Shown piece by piece: positions 18,154 to 28,113 of a DNA stretch of 64,000 nt. The stretch comes from Nevskia sp. (GTDB lineage Bacteria; Pseudomonadota; Gammaproteobacteria; Nevskiales; Nevskiaceae). The position numbers and the translations under genes are program-made. The first letter of the stretch is position 1. Every line of letters begins with the position of its first letter. The notes beneath the pieces were generated by a model. That model was not told where the DNA came from. It saw only the letters and a program-made list of their open reading frames with translations, and made no database searches. The stretch is from positions 186,001 through 250,000 of the forward strand of contig JALNYU010000004.1 in assembly GCA_023229645.1 (NCBI GenBank), read 5' to 3'.

Positions 18154-19335
18154 TTAAGCGTAGTTATCGACTAAGCCGACGTGAACAATTGGTCGCTGTG
18201 GGGGCAAATCAATGTCTTCACTGGTGAAGCCGCCCGCGCCCAAAGTTCCATTGGGCACGTAGGCATCAGAGCGGGGATTGTTCTGCGACGACGAGCCGAA
18301 ATTCCATCCGCTGGTCTGCGCCGAAACCTGCGCCTGACCAAGCGCCAGCCCATCCGCCGTAAAACGCTCGCGTAATTGAGGCAATGCGGCTTCTAACGCC
18401 GCACGTGTTGCAGGGTGTTCAGCTGCGAACCAGACGCTGGCGCCACCCCGCGCTTCAATCCGAACCTGCACGTCGATCGTGCCGAGATCACGTGGGTGTA
18501 GTTGCAGTCTCGCCTCCTGAATGCCGCTGTTGGTCAGCCATTGCACTTGGTCACCTAAGCGTTGCGGCAATTCCGCCGAATCCAACGTGAGCGGCGCCGC
18601 CAACGTCGGCGGCAGCGGCGTTACTGGTGTTGTTTGTTGTAAATCGGCACGGCTTAGCTGCGCTTGAAAGTTCTGCACGCCGCTGACAACGACATCTGTT
18701 GCGTTCTGCGGCCCGGCCGATAACACGGCGTCCAGCGCCGCGGCCAGCGCCGGCGTCACCGGGCTATCGTGGCCTTCGACCGCGTTGGTGAGGTCCGGCA
18801 ACTGGAACGGCGCAGCGTCGGAACCGCCTGCTGCAGCGCCACCTGCGCCCGCAGATGCCGGTGGTAGCGCCTGTGTCGGCGGCGTGTCACCGGGCTTTAC
18901 CGCCAGTTTGGCTAGCACGCCGGAGATTGCACCGGCTGTGGTAGCCAGGGGCGCGCCGGTCTGGCCATCAGTGAGCACGGCTTGTGCCGGCACCGTGCCA
19001 GAAGGGAACGGAGGCGGCGCCGTTGGCGGCAATTGCGACTGCAGCCACTGCAGCAAGCCACGCGGATCCGTAGTGTTCGCCTGCGTGTCGTCAACTTTAC
19101 CGCCGTCGTCCTGCTCATCCTTGCGTTCGGCTTTCTGATTACCATCTGCCGCTTCCGCGGACGCCGTGGATGTTGTCTCGGCGGCATTGTCGGCCGCCTT
19201 CGAGGCATCGTTCGACGCCTGTTCCTTGTCGAGATAAGAACCAAAGGACGATGCCGCACTCGCGTCATTTGCGCGGCTCGTATTTGTACGCGCAACCGGC
19301 GGGTTTGCGGGCTGGACCAGCGTTACGGCGGCCAT
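18154..19335 (-). CDS. fliK: Flagellar hook-length control protein FliK
   Basis: A 393-residue FliK, the secreted ruler that ends hook growth by acting on FlhB. The N-terminal half is low-complexity, rich in Ala, Asp, Pro and Thr, as usual. The C-terminal Flg_hook domain includes GIQEARLQLHPRDLGTIDVQ and LPQLRERFTADGLALGQAQV. The ATG at 19335 shares bases with the fliJ stop (TAATG). The frame is open further upstream, but only across fliJ. Terminator directly downstream. Confidence 0.93.
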   Translation of the reverse strand: MAAVTLVQPANPPVARTNTSRANDASAASSFGSYLDKEQASNDASKAADNAAETTSTASAEAADGNQKAERKDEQDDGGKVDDTQANTTDPRGLLQWLQSQLPPTAPPPFPSGTVPAQAVLTDGQTGAPLATTAGAISGVLAKLAVKPGDTPPTQALPPASAGAGGAAAGGSDAAPFQLPDLTNAVEGHDSPVTPALAAALDAVLSAGPQNATDVVVSGVQNFQAQLSRADLQQTTPVTPLPPTLAAPLTLDSAELPQRLGDQVQWLTNSGIQEARLQLHPRDLGTIDVQVRIEARGGASVWFAAEHPATRAALEAALPQLRERFTADGLALGQAQVSAQTSGWNFGSSSQNNPRSDAYVPNGTLGAGGFTSEDIDLPPQRPIVHVGLVDNYA

Positions 19336-19784
19336 TAGGAGTACTGCGCCGTTGGCCGCTGACGCATCGTCGCGAACTCGTCCATATCCCGCTGCGATTG
19401 ACGTTCGCTGACCCGTAACGCCTCTTGGCGACCTTGTTCGAGCATCGTTTCGGCGATTTGCAAATCTTTGCGCTTTTGCAGCCATTCCAGCCGAACCAAT
19501 TCCAGCTTTTGCTTCGCGTTGGCTACGGCTTGCAGTTGCGATGTACCTGCGTTGTGCAGGCGCATCAGAAACTGGCGCTGATTTTCGAGCAGCATCGCGC
19601 TGGTCGCAGTTGGGCTCTGGCGTTCGTATTCGCCTAAATAGGTTTGTAGCTCTCGATGCATATTCTGTTTCTCGGTCAATTTCTTTTGCGCATCTGCGAG
19701 CAGGCTCTGGGCATCCTTTTCCTTCTTCTCGGCGATACGGTGCAGTAATTCCAAACGCGTACGGGACAGTGTCATTTCGGTCAC
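19335..19784 (-). CDS. fliJ: Flagellar export chaperone-like protein FliJ
   Basis: A 149-residue coiled-coil protein of the FliJ type, rich in Gln, Glu, Arg and Leu ([39 protein letters not shown]). FliJ sits inside the FliI hexamer and links it to FlhA. Its start overlaps the fliI stop as ATGA and its stop overlaps the fliK start. Sequence conservation is low in this family, so the call rests on size, coil form and place. Confidence 0.92.
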   Translation of the reverse strand: MTEMTLSRTRLELLHRIAEKKEKDAQSLLADAQKKLTEKQNMHRELQTYLGEYERQSPTATSAMLLENQRQFLMRLHNAGTSQLQAVANAKQKLELVRLEWLQKRKDLQIAETMLEQGRQEALRVSERQSQRDMDEFATMRQRPTAQYS

Positions 19785-21136
19785 CCTTCGGTAAACAAGG
19801 CATTCAGCGCTTGGCGGCTGGCGGCGTAGTCAGCCGGTTCCAGCACGCCCTGACGGAGGAAAGCTTCAACACGCGGCCACAATGCGATGGCTGCGTCGAT
19901 ACGGGCATCGGCGCCACGTTGATACGCGCCGATGTTGATCAGATCGCGGTTACGCTGGTACGCCGAAAATAATTGCTTGAACTGACGGACCTGTTTTTGG
20001 TGTTCGATCACCGTGACGTCGTTGGCAACACGTGATATCGAGGCTTCGATATCGATTGCCGGATAAATACCCGCGTCGGCAATCGCGCGTGACAGCACAA
20101 TGTGGCCATCGAGGATGCCGCGCGCGGCGTCGGCGATCGGGTCATTTTGATCGTCGCCTTCGGCGAGCACGGTGTAGAACGCCGTAATCGATCCGCCGCC
20201 CTCTAAGCCATTGCCAGTGCGCTCAACCAAGCGCGGCAGCTGTGCAAATGCTGACGGTGGATAGCCGCGTGTCGTTGGCGGCTCACCGACTGCCAGCCCA
20301 ATTTCGCGCTGCGCCTGGGCAAAGCGAGATAGCGAATCCATCAGCAGCAATACGTGTTTGCCTTGATCACGAAAGCCTTCCGCAATCGAGGTCGCAAGCC
20401 AAGCGCCGCGCACGCGCATTAACGGCGAGCGATCACTCGGCGTGGCAACGACAACGGCGCGGGCCAGCGCTTCTGGCCCTAGCGCGTGGTCGATGAAATC
20501 GCGCACTTCGCGGCCACGTTCGCCAACGAGGCCGACGACGATAATGTCGGCCTTGGTATAGCGCGTCATCATGCCAAGCAAGGTACTTTTACCAACGCCG
20601 GTGCCGGCAAACAAGCCTAGCCGCTGGCCACGGCCAACGGTCAGCAATGCGTTGATGGCCCGAACCCCGACATCAAGCGGCTCGGTGATCGGTGCACGCG
20701 ATAGCGGATTAATCGGCGCGTTCGAGATCGTCCGCCGCTCGCAATTCAGACGCCCGAGGCTGTCGAGTGGCTCGCCCTCGCCGTCGAGGACGCGGCCGAG
20801 CAAGCCGTCGCCGACTGGAATACGCGGCACCCGCGCCATCGGAATAACCCGTGCGTTCGGCAAGAGACCCGTCATTTCGCCGGTTGGCATTAGAAAGGTT
20901 CGGTCACCGGAAAATCCGACCACTTCCGCTTCCACCATGCCACCGTCAGCGTTAACAACCCGGCAACGGCTGCCGATCTGCGCTTGGCAACCGACCGCTT
21001 CCAACGTCAAGCCAACCACGCGTTTTAGAACGCCTTCTACGACGACGCCGTTGGCCAACGGCACGCGCTCAGCCGCATTCGCCAGCGCGTGCGAAAGCCG
21101 GCTATTGCGCAGGATAATTTCGGGGGTGGGTTCCAT
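19781..21136 (-). CDS. fliI: Flagellar export ATPase FliI
   Basis: A 451-residue ATPase of the F1-beta-like type III secretion class. Walker [18 protein letters not shown] is near residues 173-189, with [13 protein letters not shown], the Walker B region [20 protein letters not shown] and the conserved [18 protein letters not shown]. FliI, with FliH and FliJ, delivers export substrates to the gate. It follows fliH by 44 bases. Confidence 0.97.
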   Translation of the reverse strand: MEPTPEIILRNSRLSHALANAAERVPLANGVVVEGVLKRVVGLTLEAVGCQAQIGSRCRVVNADGGMVEAEVVGFSGDRTFLMPTGEMTGLLPNARVIPMARVPRIPVGDGLLGRVLDGEGEPLDSLGRLNCERRTISNAPINPLSRAPITEPLDVGVRAINALLTVGRGQRLGLFAGTGVGKSTLLGMMTRYTKADIIVVGLVGERGREVRDFIDHALGPEALARAVVVATPSDRSPLMRVRGAWLATSIAEGFRDQGKHVLLLMDSLSRFAQAQREIGLAVGEPPTTRGYPPSAFAQLPRLVERTGNGLEGGGSITAFYTVLAEGDDQNDPIADAARGILDGHIVLSRAIADAGIYPAIDIEASISRVANDVTVIEHQKQVRQFKQLFSAYQRNRDLINIGAYQRGADARIDAAIALWPRVEAFLRQGVLEPADYAASRQALNALFTEG

Positions 21137-21180
21137 TTTTCTATCGGCCGCGATCCGTGAGCAGTCGTGCGTTAAGCCGG

Positions 21181-21813
21181 CTACTGCGGGTCGCCGAGCA
21201 AGGCTTTCGCAATGCCCGCTTCGCGGGTATCGAGCCTGGCGTCGACTTGCGTCGTATCGGTGACGATGCGGCAGTCACCGCGCATCAATTCCGGATCCGC
21301 GATAACGCGCCAATCGGTAATCTCACCCGGCAGCGTCAGCGTGTCTTTAACGAGTTGCGCATCGTCGGGATGGAGATGCACGCGAACATCGCGTGCAGGG
21401 GCTGCCAGCGCACCAACGGCTTCTGCAACGATGCCCGAAACCAATCCTGGGTCCAGCTGCAGCGCGTGCTGCGCGAGCCGGCGGCCGACATCCAGCGCCA
21501 GCGCGATCAACATGCGTTCAACCTCGCTATCCAGCGCCTGCAGCGGTCGCGTCATATGCGTGACTAAGCCACGCAGGCGGCTCGCCTGGTCACGAACAAC
21601 GCCGGCACCGTCGGCGTAGCCCTGCGCCATGCCTTCCTCGCGGCCGCGCGCATAACCTTCGTCGTACGCGGCCTTTTCGATGTCATCGATTTCTTCCGCA
21701 GTCGGCGGCGGTGGCGATTGCGGTAGCGGCTCCTCGAAACTATGCAGCAACGGCAGTTCCCAGCGCGTTGCTTGGCCGACTTTTTCTGCAGCAAGAAAAT
21801 TAGACAAAGTCAT
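21181..21813 (-). CDS. fliH: Flagellar export ATPase regulator FliH
   Basis: A 210-residue FliH. After a Pro-rich N terminus comes the Gly/Ala-spaced helix typical of FliH ([20 protein letters not shown]) and a C-terminal domain with [12 protein letters not shown] and [20 protein letters not shown]. FliH tethers FliI to the C-ring. The ATG at 21813 overlaps the fliG end by 14 bases; the frame opens further upstream only inside fliG. Confidence 0.94.
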   Translation of the reverse strand: MTLSNFLAAEKVGQATRWELPLLHSFEEPLPQSPPPPTAEEIDDIEKAAYDEGYARGREEGMAQGYADGAGVVRDQASRLRGLVTHMTRPLQALDSEVERMLIALALDVGRRLAQHALQLDPGLVSGIVAEAVGALAAPARDVRVHLHPDDAQLVKDTLTLPGEITDWRVIADPELMRGDCRIVTDTTQVDARLDTREAGIAKALLGDPQ

Positions 21814-22810
21814 CACCCTTACCGCCAAGTTGGATTTCGCCGGCATCGCCAAGGCGACGCGCAACGATGAGAATTTCTTTCTGTGCGCCCTCAACATCGG
21901 CCAAGCGCACCGGGCCTTTCGCCTCCATGTCTTCGACCATCATTTCTGAGGCGCGCTTCGACATGTTCTTGAGGAATTTGTCGCGTACACGCGGGTCCGC
22001 GCCCTTCAGCGCCAAGCCGAGCTGATCGGTGGCCACTTCGCGCAGCAGCGTTTGAATGCCGCGGTCATCAACTTCGGCGAGATCGTCAAAGACAAACATC
22101 AGATCTTGGATACGCTGGCCTAGCTCGCCGTCCGCTTCGGTAATCTTGCCGACGATCGCGCTTTCAATCGCCGAGTCCATCAAGTTCAAAATGCCCGCCG
22201 CGACTTTGACGCCGCCAACGCTGGACGCTTTCAAATTGTTGGTGCCAGAAAACTGGCGTTCCATAATTTCGTCCAACTCTTTCAACGCGGCCGGTTGAAT
22301 GCCGTCGAGCTTGGCAATACGCATCAACACATCGGTGCGCATCCGTTCGGGCAGCAGCAGCACGACTTCCGCCGCTTGATCGGGATCTAGATAGGCCAAC
22401 ACGATGGCAACAATTTGCGGATGTTCGTTGCGTACGAGATCAGCAACAGCCCGTGTTTCCATCCACTTCAGCGCTTCCAAGCCCTTGCTGTTGCGGCCCA
22501 GCAGAATGCGGTCGATTAAGCCCGACGCCTTATCCTCGCCGAGCGCGCCGACCAACACTCGGCGGACATAATCATCAGCACCGACGCCCAACGAGGTTTG
22601 CGTATCAAGTTCGGTTACAAAGCGTTCGATGACATCCGTCGCTAACTCGCGCGAGACGTTGGTCATCGTCGCCATCGCTTGCCCAACTTTCTGCACGTCT
22701 TTCGCGCCCATGTGCTTTAACACTTCGGCGGCTTCGACTTCACCGAGCGACATCAGCAAAATTGCTGCGCGTTCAGCGCCCGAAACATCCAATTTCGACG
22801 TCGCGCTCAT
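21800..22810 (-). CDS. fliG: Flagellar motor switch protein FliG
   Basis: A 336-residue FliG, the C-ring protein that touches the stators and makes torque. The middle domain has the EHPQ motif (VRNEHPQIVAIVLAYLDPDQ), and the C-terminal domain has the charged torque helix region (DLMFVFDDLAEVDDRGIQTL). The ATG at 22810 overlaps the fliF stop as ATGA. Length and domain order are normal. Confidence 0.97.
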   Translation of the reverse strand: MSATSKLDVSGAERAAILLMSLGEVEAAEVLKHMGAKDVQKVGQAMATMTNVSRELATDVIERFVTELDTQTSLGVGADDYVRRVLVGALGEDKASGLIDRILLGRNSKGLEALKWMETRAVADLVRNEHPQIVAIVLAYLDPDQAAEVVLLLPERMRTDVLMRIAKLDGIQPAALKELDEIMERQFSGTNNLKASSVGGVKVAAGILNLMDSAIESAIVGKITEADGELGQRIQDLMFVFDDLAEVDDRGIQTLLREVATDQLGLALKGADPRVRDKFLKNMSKRASEMMVEDMEAKGPVRLADVEGAQKEILIVARRLGDAGEIQLGGKGDDFV

Positions 22811-24507
22811 GATTCGGCACCTATCCAATTCTTAACGAGCTGCGCGACCCGTTTCGGATCCTGCGCAACTGCGGCACGGGCGACCACCAGCTTCTGCTCA
22901 TAAACCTTTGGCATTTCCGGCTGGCTATCGGCTTCGGCGCTGATGCTCAGTCGATCCTCATGCAATTTCATCGCGTCGTCGCGATTGGCCATCGCCTCCA
23001 AAACCCCGTTAACGGATTCCGGTGCCTGCCGCGGCGCTGGCGAGATCAGATTTTTCAGCATCGGCCTGACGACCATCAGCCCCAATAGCACCAGAATCAG
23101 TGCGCCAAGTCCTTGGCGCGCGTAATCGCGCACATCGGCCCGCTGCCAGAGCGGCAACGGCGGCGGCGGCGCTAGTGCTTCCGCAGCGATAAACGGCGCG
23201 TTTTGTACCGTAACGGTATCTCCGCGTTTTTCATCGAACCCCACGGCTTCCTTTACCAGCGCTTCAACACGTGTGAGCTCTTCCGGTGTCAGCGCGGCGA
23301 GTGCCAACGCACCATTCGCATTGGGATCGGGTTTCGGAATGTGATCAACCAACACCGCGATTGATAGCCGACGAACACGGCCGACCGACTGCCGCGTATG
23401 GCTGATCGTTTTATCAAGCTCGAAATTACGTGTCGCGCTACGCGTCTGACTATTGGGGCCTTCGGTTGTCGTGGTCGCAGCCGTTGGTGCGCCATTGGCG
23501 GTGACATTATTCAGCGGCACCGCCTGCGCGGGTGATGGCGGCTGATTGCTAGTCGCACCAGGGACACCTTGCGCCAACGGCGCCGCGCCGCGGGAGCTTT
23601 CTTCCGTGGTTTGCTCGCTGCGTATCGCCTGCGGATTAGGGTTGTAGGCTTCGCGCGCTTCTTCGGTGATATTGAAGTCGAGATCGGCTGCGACCTGGGC
23701 ACTAACGCGACCGGCGCCCATCATTGGCATCAAGAGCTGTTCGATTCGGCGGACATAGTCCGATTCCACACGCCGGGCATAAACAAACTGCTCCGTGCTC
23801 TGCGCTGCTTCACTATTCGGTTGGTCTTGCGTCAGCAAATGACCATATTGGTCAACAACAGTCACGGCCGACGTCTGCATATTCGGCACGCTGGACGCAA
23901 CCACATGGACGATTGACGAAACCTGGCCCGGCTCCAACTGCCGCCCGGGATATAGCTCCAACACCACGGAGGCGCTGGCCTCGTCCCGTGTCCGTGCAAA
24001 CGCCGAAGGTTTTGGCAACGCCAGATGCACGCGCGCCCCTTTTACCGACAACAGGCTGCCGATTGTCCGGGCCAGCTCGGTTTCTAGAGCCAGTTGATAA
24101 CGCGCGTTTTCGATAAATTGACTGGTGCCAAAACCCTGTTCTTGCTGAATCAGCTCCATGCCCTGCGCCGTACCTTTCGGTAGGCCTTGCGAAGCGAGCT
24201 GCAAACGCGCGTTGTAGACCTTATCGGCCGGCACTGTTACTGCGCCGCTGGCGCCGTCTTGGTGGAACTCGATGCCCGCCGCCCGTAGCGCATTGGCAAT
24301 TTCCGCAGAGTCTTTATCGCCAAGATTGGTATAGAGCGGCGCGAAATTCGGCTTTTGCGACCAAAAAAACAATGAAATGCCAACGGCGATCGCGAGGCTA
24401 ATCCCGACCAGCAACGCAACTTGGCGCAGGCCCGGAACGTCTTTCAGCGATCGAAGATCGCGTATAGACGGTGTTGGCGCTGCAGTCGTGAGTTCAGCAT
24501 TTGCCAT
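22807..24507 (-). CDS. fliF: Flagellar MS-ring protein FliF
   Basis: A 566-residue FliF, which builds the MS ring. Two membrane helices bracket the periplasmic region: VALLVGISLAIAVGISLFFW near residues 30-50 and LGALILVLLGLMVVRPM near 445-465. Ring-building motifs include APLYTNLGDKDSAEIANALR and VRVHLALPKPSAFARTRDEA-type sequence. The cytoplasmic tail that binds FliG ends in AQLVKNWIGAES. It lies between fliE and fliG. Confidence 0.97.
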   Translation of the reverse strand: MANAELTTAAPTPSIRDLRSLKDVPGLRQVALLVGISLAIAVGISLFFWSQKPNFAPLYTNLGDKDSAEIANALRAAGIEFHQDGASGAVTVPADKVYNARLQLASQGLPKGTAQGMELIQQEQGFGTSQFIENARYQLALETELARTIGSLLSVKGARVHLALPKPSAFARTRDEASASVVLELYPGRQLEPGQVSSIVHVVASSVPNMQTSAVTVVDQYGHLLTQDQPNSEAAQSTEQFVYARRVESDYVRRIEQLLMPMMGAGRVSAQVAADLDFNITEEAREAYNPNPQAIRSEQTTEESSRGAAPLAQGVPGATSNQPPSPAQAVPLNNVTANGAPTAATTTTEGPNSQTRSATRNFELDKTISHTRQSVGRVRRLSIAVLVDHIPKPDPNANGALALAALTPEELTRVEALVKEAVGFDEKRGDTVTVQNAPFIAAEALAPPPPLPLWQRADVRDYARQGLGALILVLLGLMVVRPMLKNLISPAPRQAPESVNGVLEAMANRDDAMKLHEDRLSISAEADSQPEMPKVYEQKLVVARAAVAQDPKRVAQLVKNWIGAES

Positions 24508-24521
24508 GATTCAATATCGGC

Positions 24522-24863
24522 CTATAGCGGCATGTTCATGATGTCTTGATACGCAGACACCAGACGATTGCGGACTTCAACCACACCCTTGAACGCAACC
24601 TGCGCCTTACCGGTAGCGAGCATCACACTTGCTAAATCGGTATTCGGATCGCCAAGCTCGAACGAATTTTGCAGACGCTGAGCATTGCCCTGCGTGCTGT
24701 TTACGCTGTCTAGCGCTGATTTCAATACGGCGCTGAAGCCGCCGACCGGCCCAGCACTGCCATCGACCGCAGGCACTTCGATGCCACTCGCCGGGCGATT
24801 AGTCGCCTGGGTCTGCAGCGCGCGAATCTGCGTCAGCACGCTATTGATGTCGATGTCGGTCAT
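24522..24863 (-). CDS. fliE: Flagellar hook-basal body protein FliE
   Basis: A 113-residue FliE, which joins the MS ring to the rod. The C-terminal helix FKGVVEVRNRLVSAYQDIMN, ending MPL, is the family signature, and SVMLATGKAQVAF precedes it. The ATG at 24863 is chosen because the sigma-54 motif at 24900-24915 would place the RNA start near 24889, downstream of the alternative start at 24893. First gene of fliEFGHIJK. Confidence 0.95.
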   Translation of the reverse strand: MTDIDINSVLTQIRALQTQATNRPASGIEVPAVDGSAGPVGGFSAVLKSALDSVNSTQGNAQRLQNSFELGDPNTDLASVMLATGKAQVAFKGVVEVRNRLVSAYQDIMNMPL

Positions 24864-24899
24864 CAATACATCCGCTAAAGAAGGTGTTTCCACCTAAAG

Positions 24900-24915
24900 A
24901 GCAAGTCCTGTTCCA
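24900..24915 (-). promoter_or_regulatory. Sigma-54 promoter of the fliE operon
   Basis: On the minus strand TGGAACAGGACTTGCT has GG and GC at the correct ten-base spacing, with one change in the -24 box and a good TTGCT. It lies 37-52 bases before the fliE ATG. Confidence 0.8.
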
Positions 24916-25107
24916 GACGACGACCACGGTGGAACAAGCAATTGACGCGACATTTTTGTAGCCCGGCGCCAAATATCCGGCGCCCGCTCCGCAAATCCCT
25001 CCTAATCTTTACGCAGCAACGTAGAATGGGACCGATAGGCTATTTTCGCCATACGATTCAGCATGGTATTTCCCACAGACTGCAAAGAATAAAACTGGAA
25101 AAGGTTT

Positions 25108-26115
25108 GTGAATTCAACTGAGCCGACAGACATGGATGTCCAAGTGCCAGACGCTGAAACCACAATTGCGCAACTACGTGCTGAGGTAGCACGGCTGAGA
25201 TCGCAACTGAGTGTCGGCGTCGGCGAAGAACAGGAAGCGGAGCACGAAACCAATCGTCGCGATCGCATCTTGCTTCGCGCGTTTATGGATCAGGGTGATC
25301 TTCTAGCGTGGTTGAAAGACGCGCGTGGGCATATCGTTTACGCCAATCGAAATTGGTTACAGCTCTTTGGGCTGAACGAAGCCAGCGCAATCGGGAAAAC
25401 CGATTTCGAGCTGTTTCCTGGCGAGATTGCGGCGCAGTTCCGGGCCAAAGATCTCGAAGTGCTTGGCGGCCATCAAATCGTACGCGGCATCGAAACCGCT
25501 ACTGGCCGAGATGAGATCGCGCGGTGCTGGCAAATTACTCGCTTCCCTTTTCATAACGACAGTGGCGAGCGCTTCATTGGTGGCTTTGCTTATGACGTCA
25601 CCGAACGCATGCGCCAAGACGAAGAAATTCGCCAACTTGCGATCACCGATCCACTAACGGGTCTATTCAACCGTCGCGGCTTCGACGCACTGGCCGCCCC
25701 AGAGCTGACGCGGGCGCGGCGGCGGTGGTCGGCCTGCACAATGATTTTTATTGATCTGGACGGCCTAAAAAGCGTCAACGATCGCCTTGGCCACGAGGCG
25801 GGCGACGCTATTATTCAGCTCACCGCGCTGATCTTACGAAAAGTGTTTCGTGAGACCGATATCATTGCCCGCATCGGCGGTGACGAATTTGCTGTTTTTG
25901 CACCGGACAGCCAAGGCGACGTCGAAGTAATCCAAGGCAGGCTACAAGCTGCGGCAGAAACCCTTGATTCCAATCCGATTTTAAGAGCGCAGTTGCAATT
26001 CAGCGTCGGCGTTTTACGCTGCGACCCTGCGCTGGGTGGCAGCCTAGACGCCCTGCTCTCCCAAGCCGATGAGTTGATGTATCAGCAAAAGCGCGCCAAA
26101 CGTAGCGCCAGTTGA
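25108..26115 (+). CDS. PAS-GGDEF diguanylate cyclase
   Basis: A 335-residue soluble protein that should make cyclic di-GMP. A short coiled coil (TTIAQLRAEVARLRSQL) precedes a PAS domain (about 50-160) with a PAC tail (GGFAYDVTERMRQDEEIRQL). The GGDEF domain has ITDPLTGLFNRRGF, the metal-binding FIDLDGLKSVND and an intact GGDEF. The inhibitory RxxD site (RETD) is five residues before it, so product feedback is expected. The GTG start at 25108 has GGAAAAGG upstream; ATG at 25132 is an alternative. It points against its neighbours, between the divergent fliE operon and convergent fleQ. Confidence 0.92.
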   Translation: MNSTEPTDMDVQVPDAETTIAQLRAEVARLRSQLSVGVGEEQEAEHETNRRDRILLRAFMDQGDLLAWLKDARGHIVYANRNWLQLFGLNEASAIGKTDFELFPGEIAAQFRAKDLEVLGGHQIVRGIETATGRDEIARCWQITRFPFHNDSGERFIGGFAYDVTERMRQDEEIRQLAITDPLTGLFNRRGFDALAAPELTRARRRWSACTMIFIDLDGLKSVNDRLGHEAGDAIIQLTALILRKVFRETDIIARIGGDEFAVFAPDSQGDVEVIQGRLQAAAETLDSNPILRAQLQFSVGVLRCDPALGGSLDALLSQADELMYQQKRAKRSAS

Positions 26116-26176
26116 AGCGCCAATTTCGACGTCAACTAAGTCGCCCCGAGGGTATCAACCTCGGGGCTGTTGCCGT

Positions 26177-27697
26177 TCAGATCTGCGCTTGTTCCTGATC
26201 GGTGCCGTCATCGCGCTGCAAACCATATTTGCGTAATTTCTCCACTAGCGTTGTCCGCCGTGTATTGAGCAATTTGGCTGCATGAGCAACAACGCCGGAA
26301 GACTGCTGCAAGGCCTGCCGAATTAGCGCCAGCTCAATGGTTTCAATATGGTCTTTCAGATTGACGCCGTCCGGCGGCAACTGCGCTGACGTTGCGCTCA
26401 AGTAGGTTGCTGCTGACGCCGGCAATGGGATGATTGCTTGCGCGAACGAGGACGTCGCGACCGGCGCCGGCGTGCTGACAAACGGGGCCGCGTCCTCCGC
26501 TACAGCGGAAGCCGCTGATGCCGTCGCCGCCGAAGCCGTGACCGCCATATGCGGCCGATAGCGCTGCGGCAATTCAGCAACGCCCACCTGCGTATGCGGA
26601 TGTAATACCGCGAGGCGTTCAATCAAATTCGATAATTCACGAACGTTGCCAGGCCAGTGATACGCCCGCAGCGCATGAACGGCATCCGGTGCTAGGCGCA
26701 CTGAACCGTGGCCATTGCGATCCATCGCTTCGATCAGATCTTCAATCAGGAGCGGAAGGTCTTCCAAGCGGTCCCGCAACGCCGGCATTTCGATCGGGAA
26801 TACATTCAACCGGTAGAACAAATCTTCGCGGAACGTTCCCTTGACGATTGAATCTTCAAGGTTCCGATGGGTGGCGGCGATAATCCTGACCTCACACCGT
26901 ATGCTGCGGCTGGAGCCAACACGCTCGTAAGTGCGCTCCTGCAAAACGCGCAGAATTTTGACCTGCATCGGCAACGTCATATCGCCGATTTCATCAAGAA
27001 ACAGCGTGCCGCCGTCGGCCATCTCGAAACGACCTTTACGGGCCGTGATCGCGCCAGTAAAGGCGCCTTTTTCGTGGCCGAATAATTCGCTTTCAAGTAA
27101 ATCAGCCGGGATTGCGCCGCAATTCACCGCGACAAACGGTTTATCCCGCCGCGCCGACTGCTCATGCACCGCACGGGCAACCACTTCTTTGCCGGTGCCC
27201 GATTCGCCGGTGACCAATACGGTCGTGTCGTGCGCCGCCACCTGTTCGATCATGCGGCGTACACGGCGAATTGCAGCAGAGTTTCCAGTCGGGCCGACAA
27301 AACGAATTGCCGCCGCTTCATTGTCCATGCGAACAAGGCCGGCACGCCGCAGCAAATCATTCAACTGCACGTAGCGCACGGGATGATCTAGCGCAAAACA
27401 GGCGCTACGATCCAGACCATAGGTATCACACAGTGCATCTTGTTTGGTCGGCGATACGAGCAACGGCGGATGGTGCCGATCTCGCTTCAACCATTCGATA
27501 AAACGCCCCAATGCAGCGGGATCGCTTTCCTCGCCAACAATCACCGCCAGCCAGTCCTGCGGCCGACGATCGCCGAGCTTTAACTCAGCTGCGCTGCTAA
27601 CGTGAACCGGACTGAAATCGATGAATTGCAGCACAGAATTCAGCGTTGCTGCGCTCTGTTCATCGCCTTCAATTACCAGTACCCGGGATTCAGCCAT
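26177..27697 (-). CDS. fleQ: Flagellar master regulator FleQ, sigma-54 activator
   Basis: A 506-residue enhancer-binding protein. The N-terminal FleQ domain is receiver-like but lacks a normal acidic pocket ([14 protein letters not shown]). The AAA+ domain (about 130-365) has Walker A GESGTGKE, the sigma-54 loop GAFTGA, Walker [13 protein letters not shown] and an R-finger region. A Fis-type helix-turn-helix ([20 protein letters not shown]) ends the protein. In relatives FleQ binds cyclic di-GMP and starts flagellar transcription with RpoN. Start at 27697 overlaps the receiver gene by 8 bases. Confidence 0.94.
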   Translation of the reverse strand: MAESRVLVIEGDEQSAATLNSVLQFIDFSPVHVSSAAELKLGDRRPQDWLAVIVGEESDPAALGRFIEWLKRDRHHPPLLVSPTKQDALCDTYGLDRSACFALDHPVRYVQLNDLLRRAGLVRMDNEAAAIRFVGPTGNSAAIRRVRRMIEQVAAHDTTVLVTGESGTGKEVVARAVHEQSARRDKPFVAVNCGAIPADLLESELFGHEKGAFTGAITARKGRFEMADGGTLFLDEIGDMTLPMQVKILRVLQERTYERVGSSRSIRCEVRIIAATHRNLEDSIVKGTFREDLFYRLNVFPIEMPALRDRLEDLPLLIEDLIEAMDRNGHGSVRLAPDAVHALRAYHWPGNVRELSNLIERLAVLHPHTQVGVAELPQRYRPHMAVTASAATASAASAVAEDAAPFVSTPAPVATSSFAQAIIPLPASAATYLSATSAQLPPDGVNLKDHIETIELALIRQALQQSSGVVAHAAKLLNTRRTTLVEKLRKYGLQRDDGTDQEQAQI

Positions 27698-28079
27698 TAG
27701 GAGATCCCCCCATCGACATCGAACCGCGCACGTAATCAGCAATCCGTTGTTCGTAATCGTGTTTGCTGATGAAGCCGTCGGCGCCTGCTTGCGCAGTATG
27801 CTCTCGATGCTCAGCGTCGTCGTAATGGCTGGTAATTAAGATATGCGGTGGCGCATCCTGCGCCTTGATCAGGCGGGTGGCTTGTAGGCCGCTCATGCCG
27901 GGCATCGAAAGATCCATCAAAATTAAATCAGGGCGCAACTCTTCAGCGAGTCGTACCGCGTCATAGCCATCATGGCCGAGACCGATGACTTCGATTTCCG
28001 GCACCGTTGCGAGCAAATGCCGCGCGAGCACCAAGAAAGCTTCGTTGTCATCAACTAAAAGCGTTCTGAACGTCTTCAT
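27690..28079 (-). CDS. Stand-alone receiver-domain response regulator
   Basis: A 129-residue single receiver domain between rpoN and fleQ. Acidic residues Asp10-Asp11 (LLVDDNEAF), phospho-acceptor Asp56 ([13 protein letters not shown]), the Thr/Ser position (ILITSHYDD) and the conserved Lys (GFISKHDYE) are all present, so it should be phosphorylated. There is no output domain. Its end overlaps the fleQ start, suggesting joint expression and perhaps an input into FleQ or RpoN control. The partner kinase is not in the window. Confidence 0.9.
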   Translation of the reverse strand: MKTFRTLLVDDNEAFLVLARHLLATVPEIEVIGLGHDGYDAVRLAEELRPDLILMDLSMPGMSGLQATRLIKAQDAPPHILITSHYDDAEHREHTAQAGADGFISKHDYEQRIADYVRGSMSMGGSPNG

Positions 28080-28113
28080 ACCGCCACCCCTGGCCGCAAC
28101 GCGGCACTTTTTA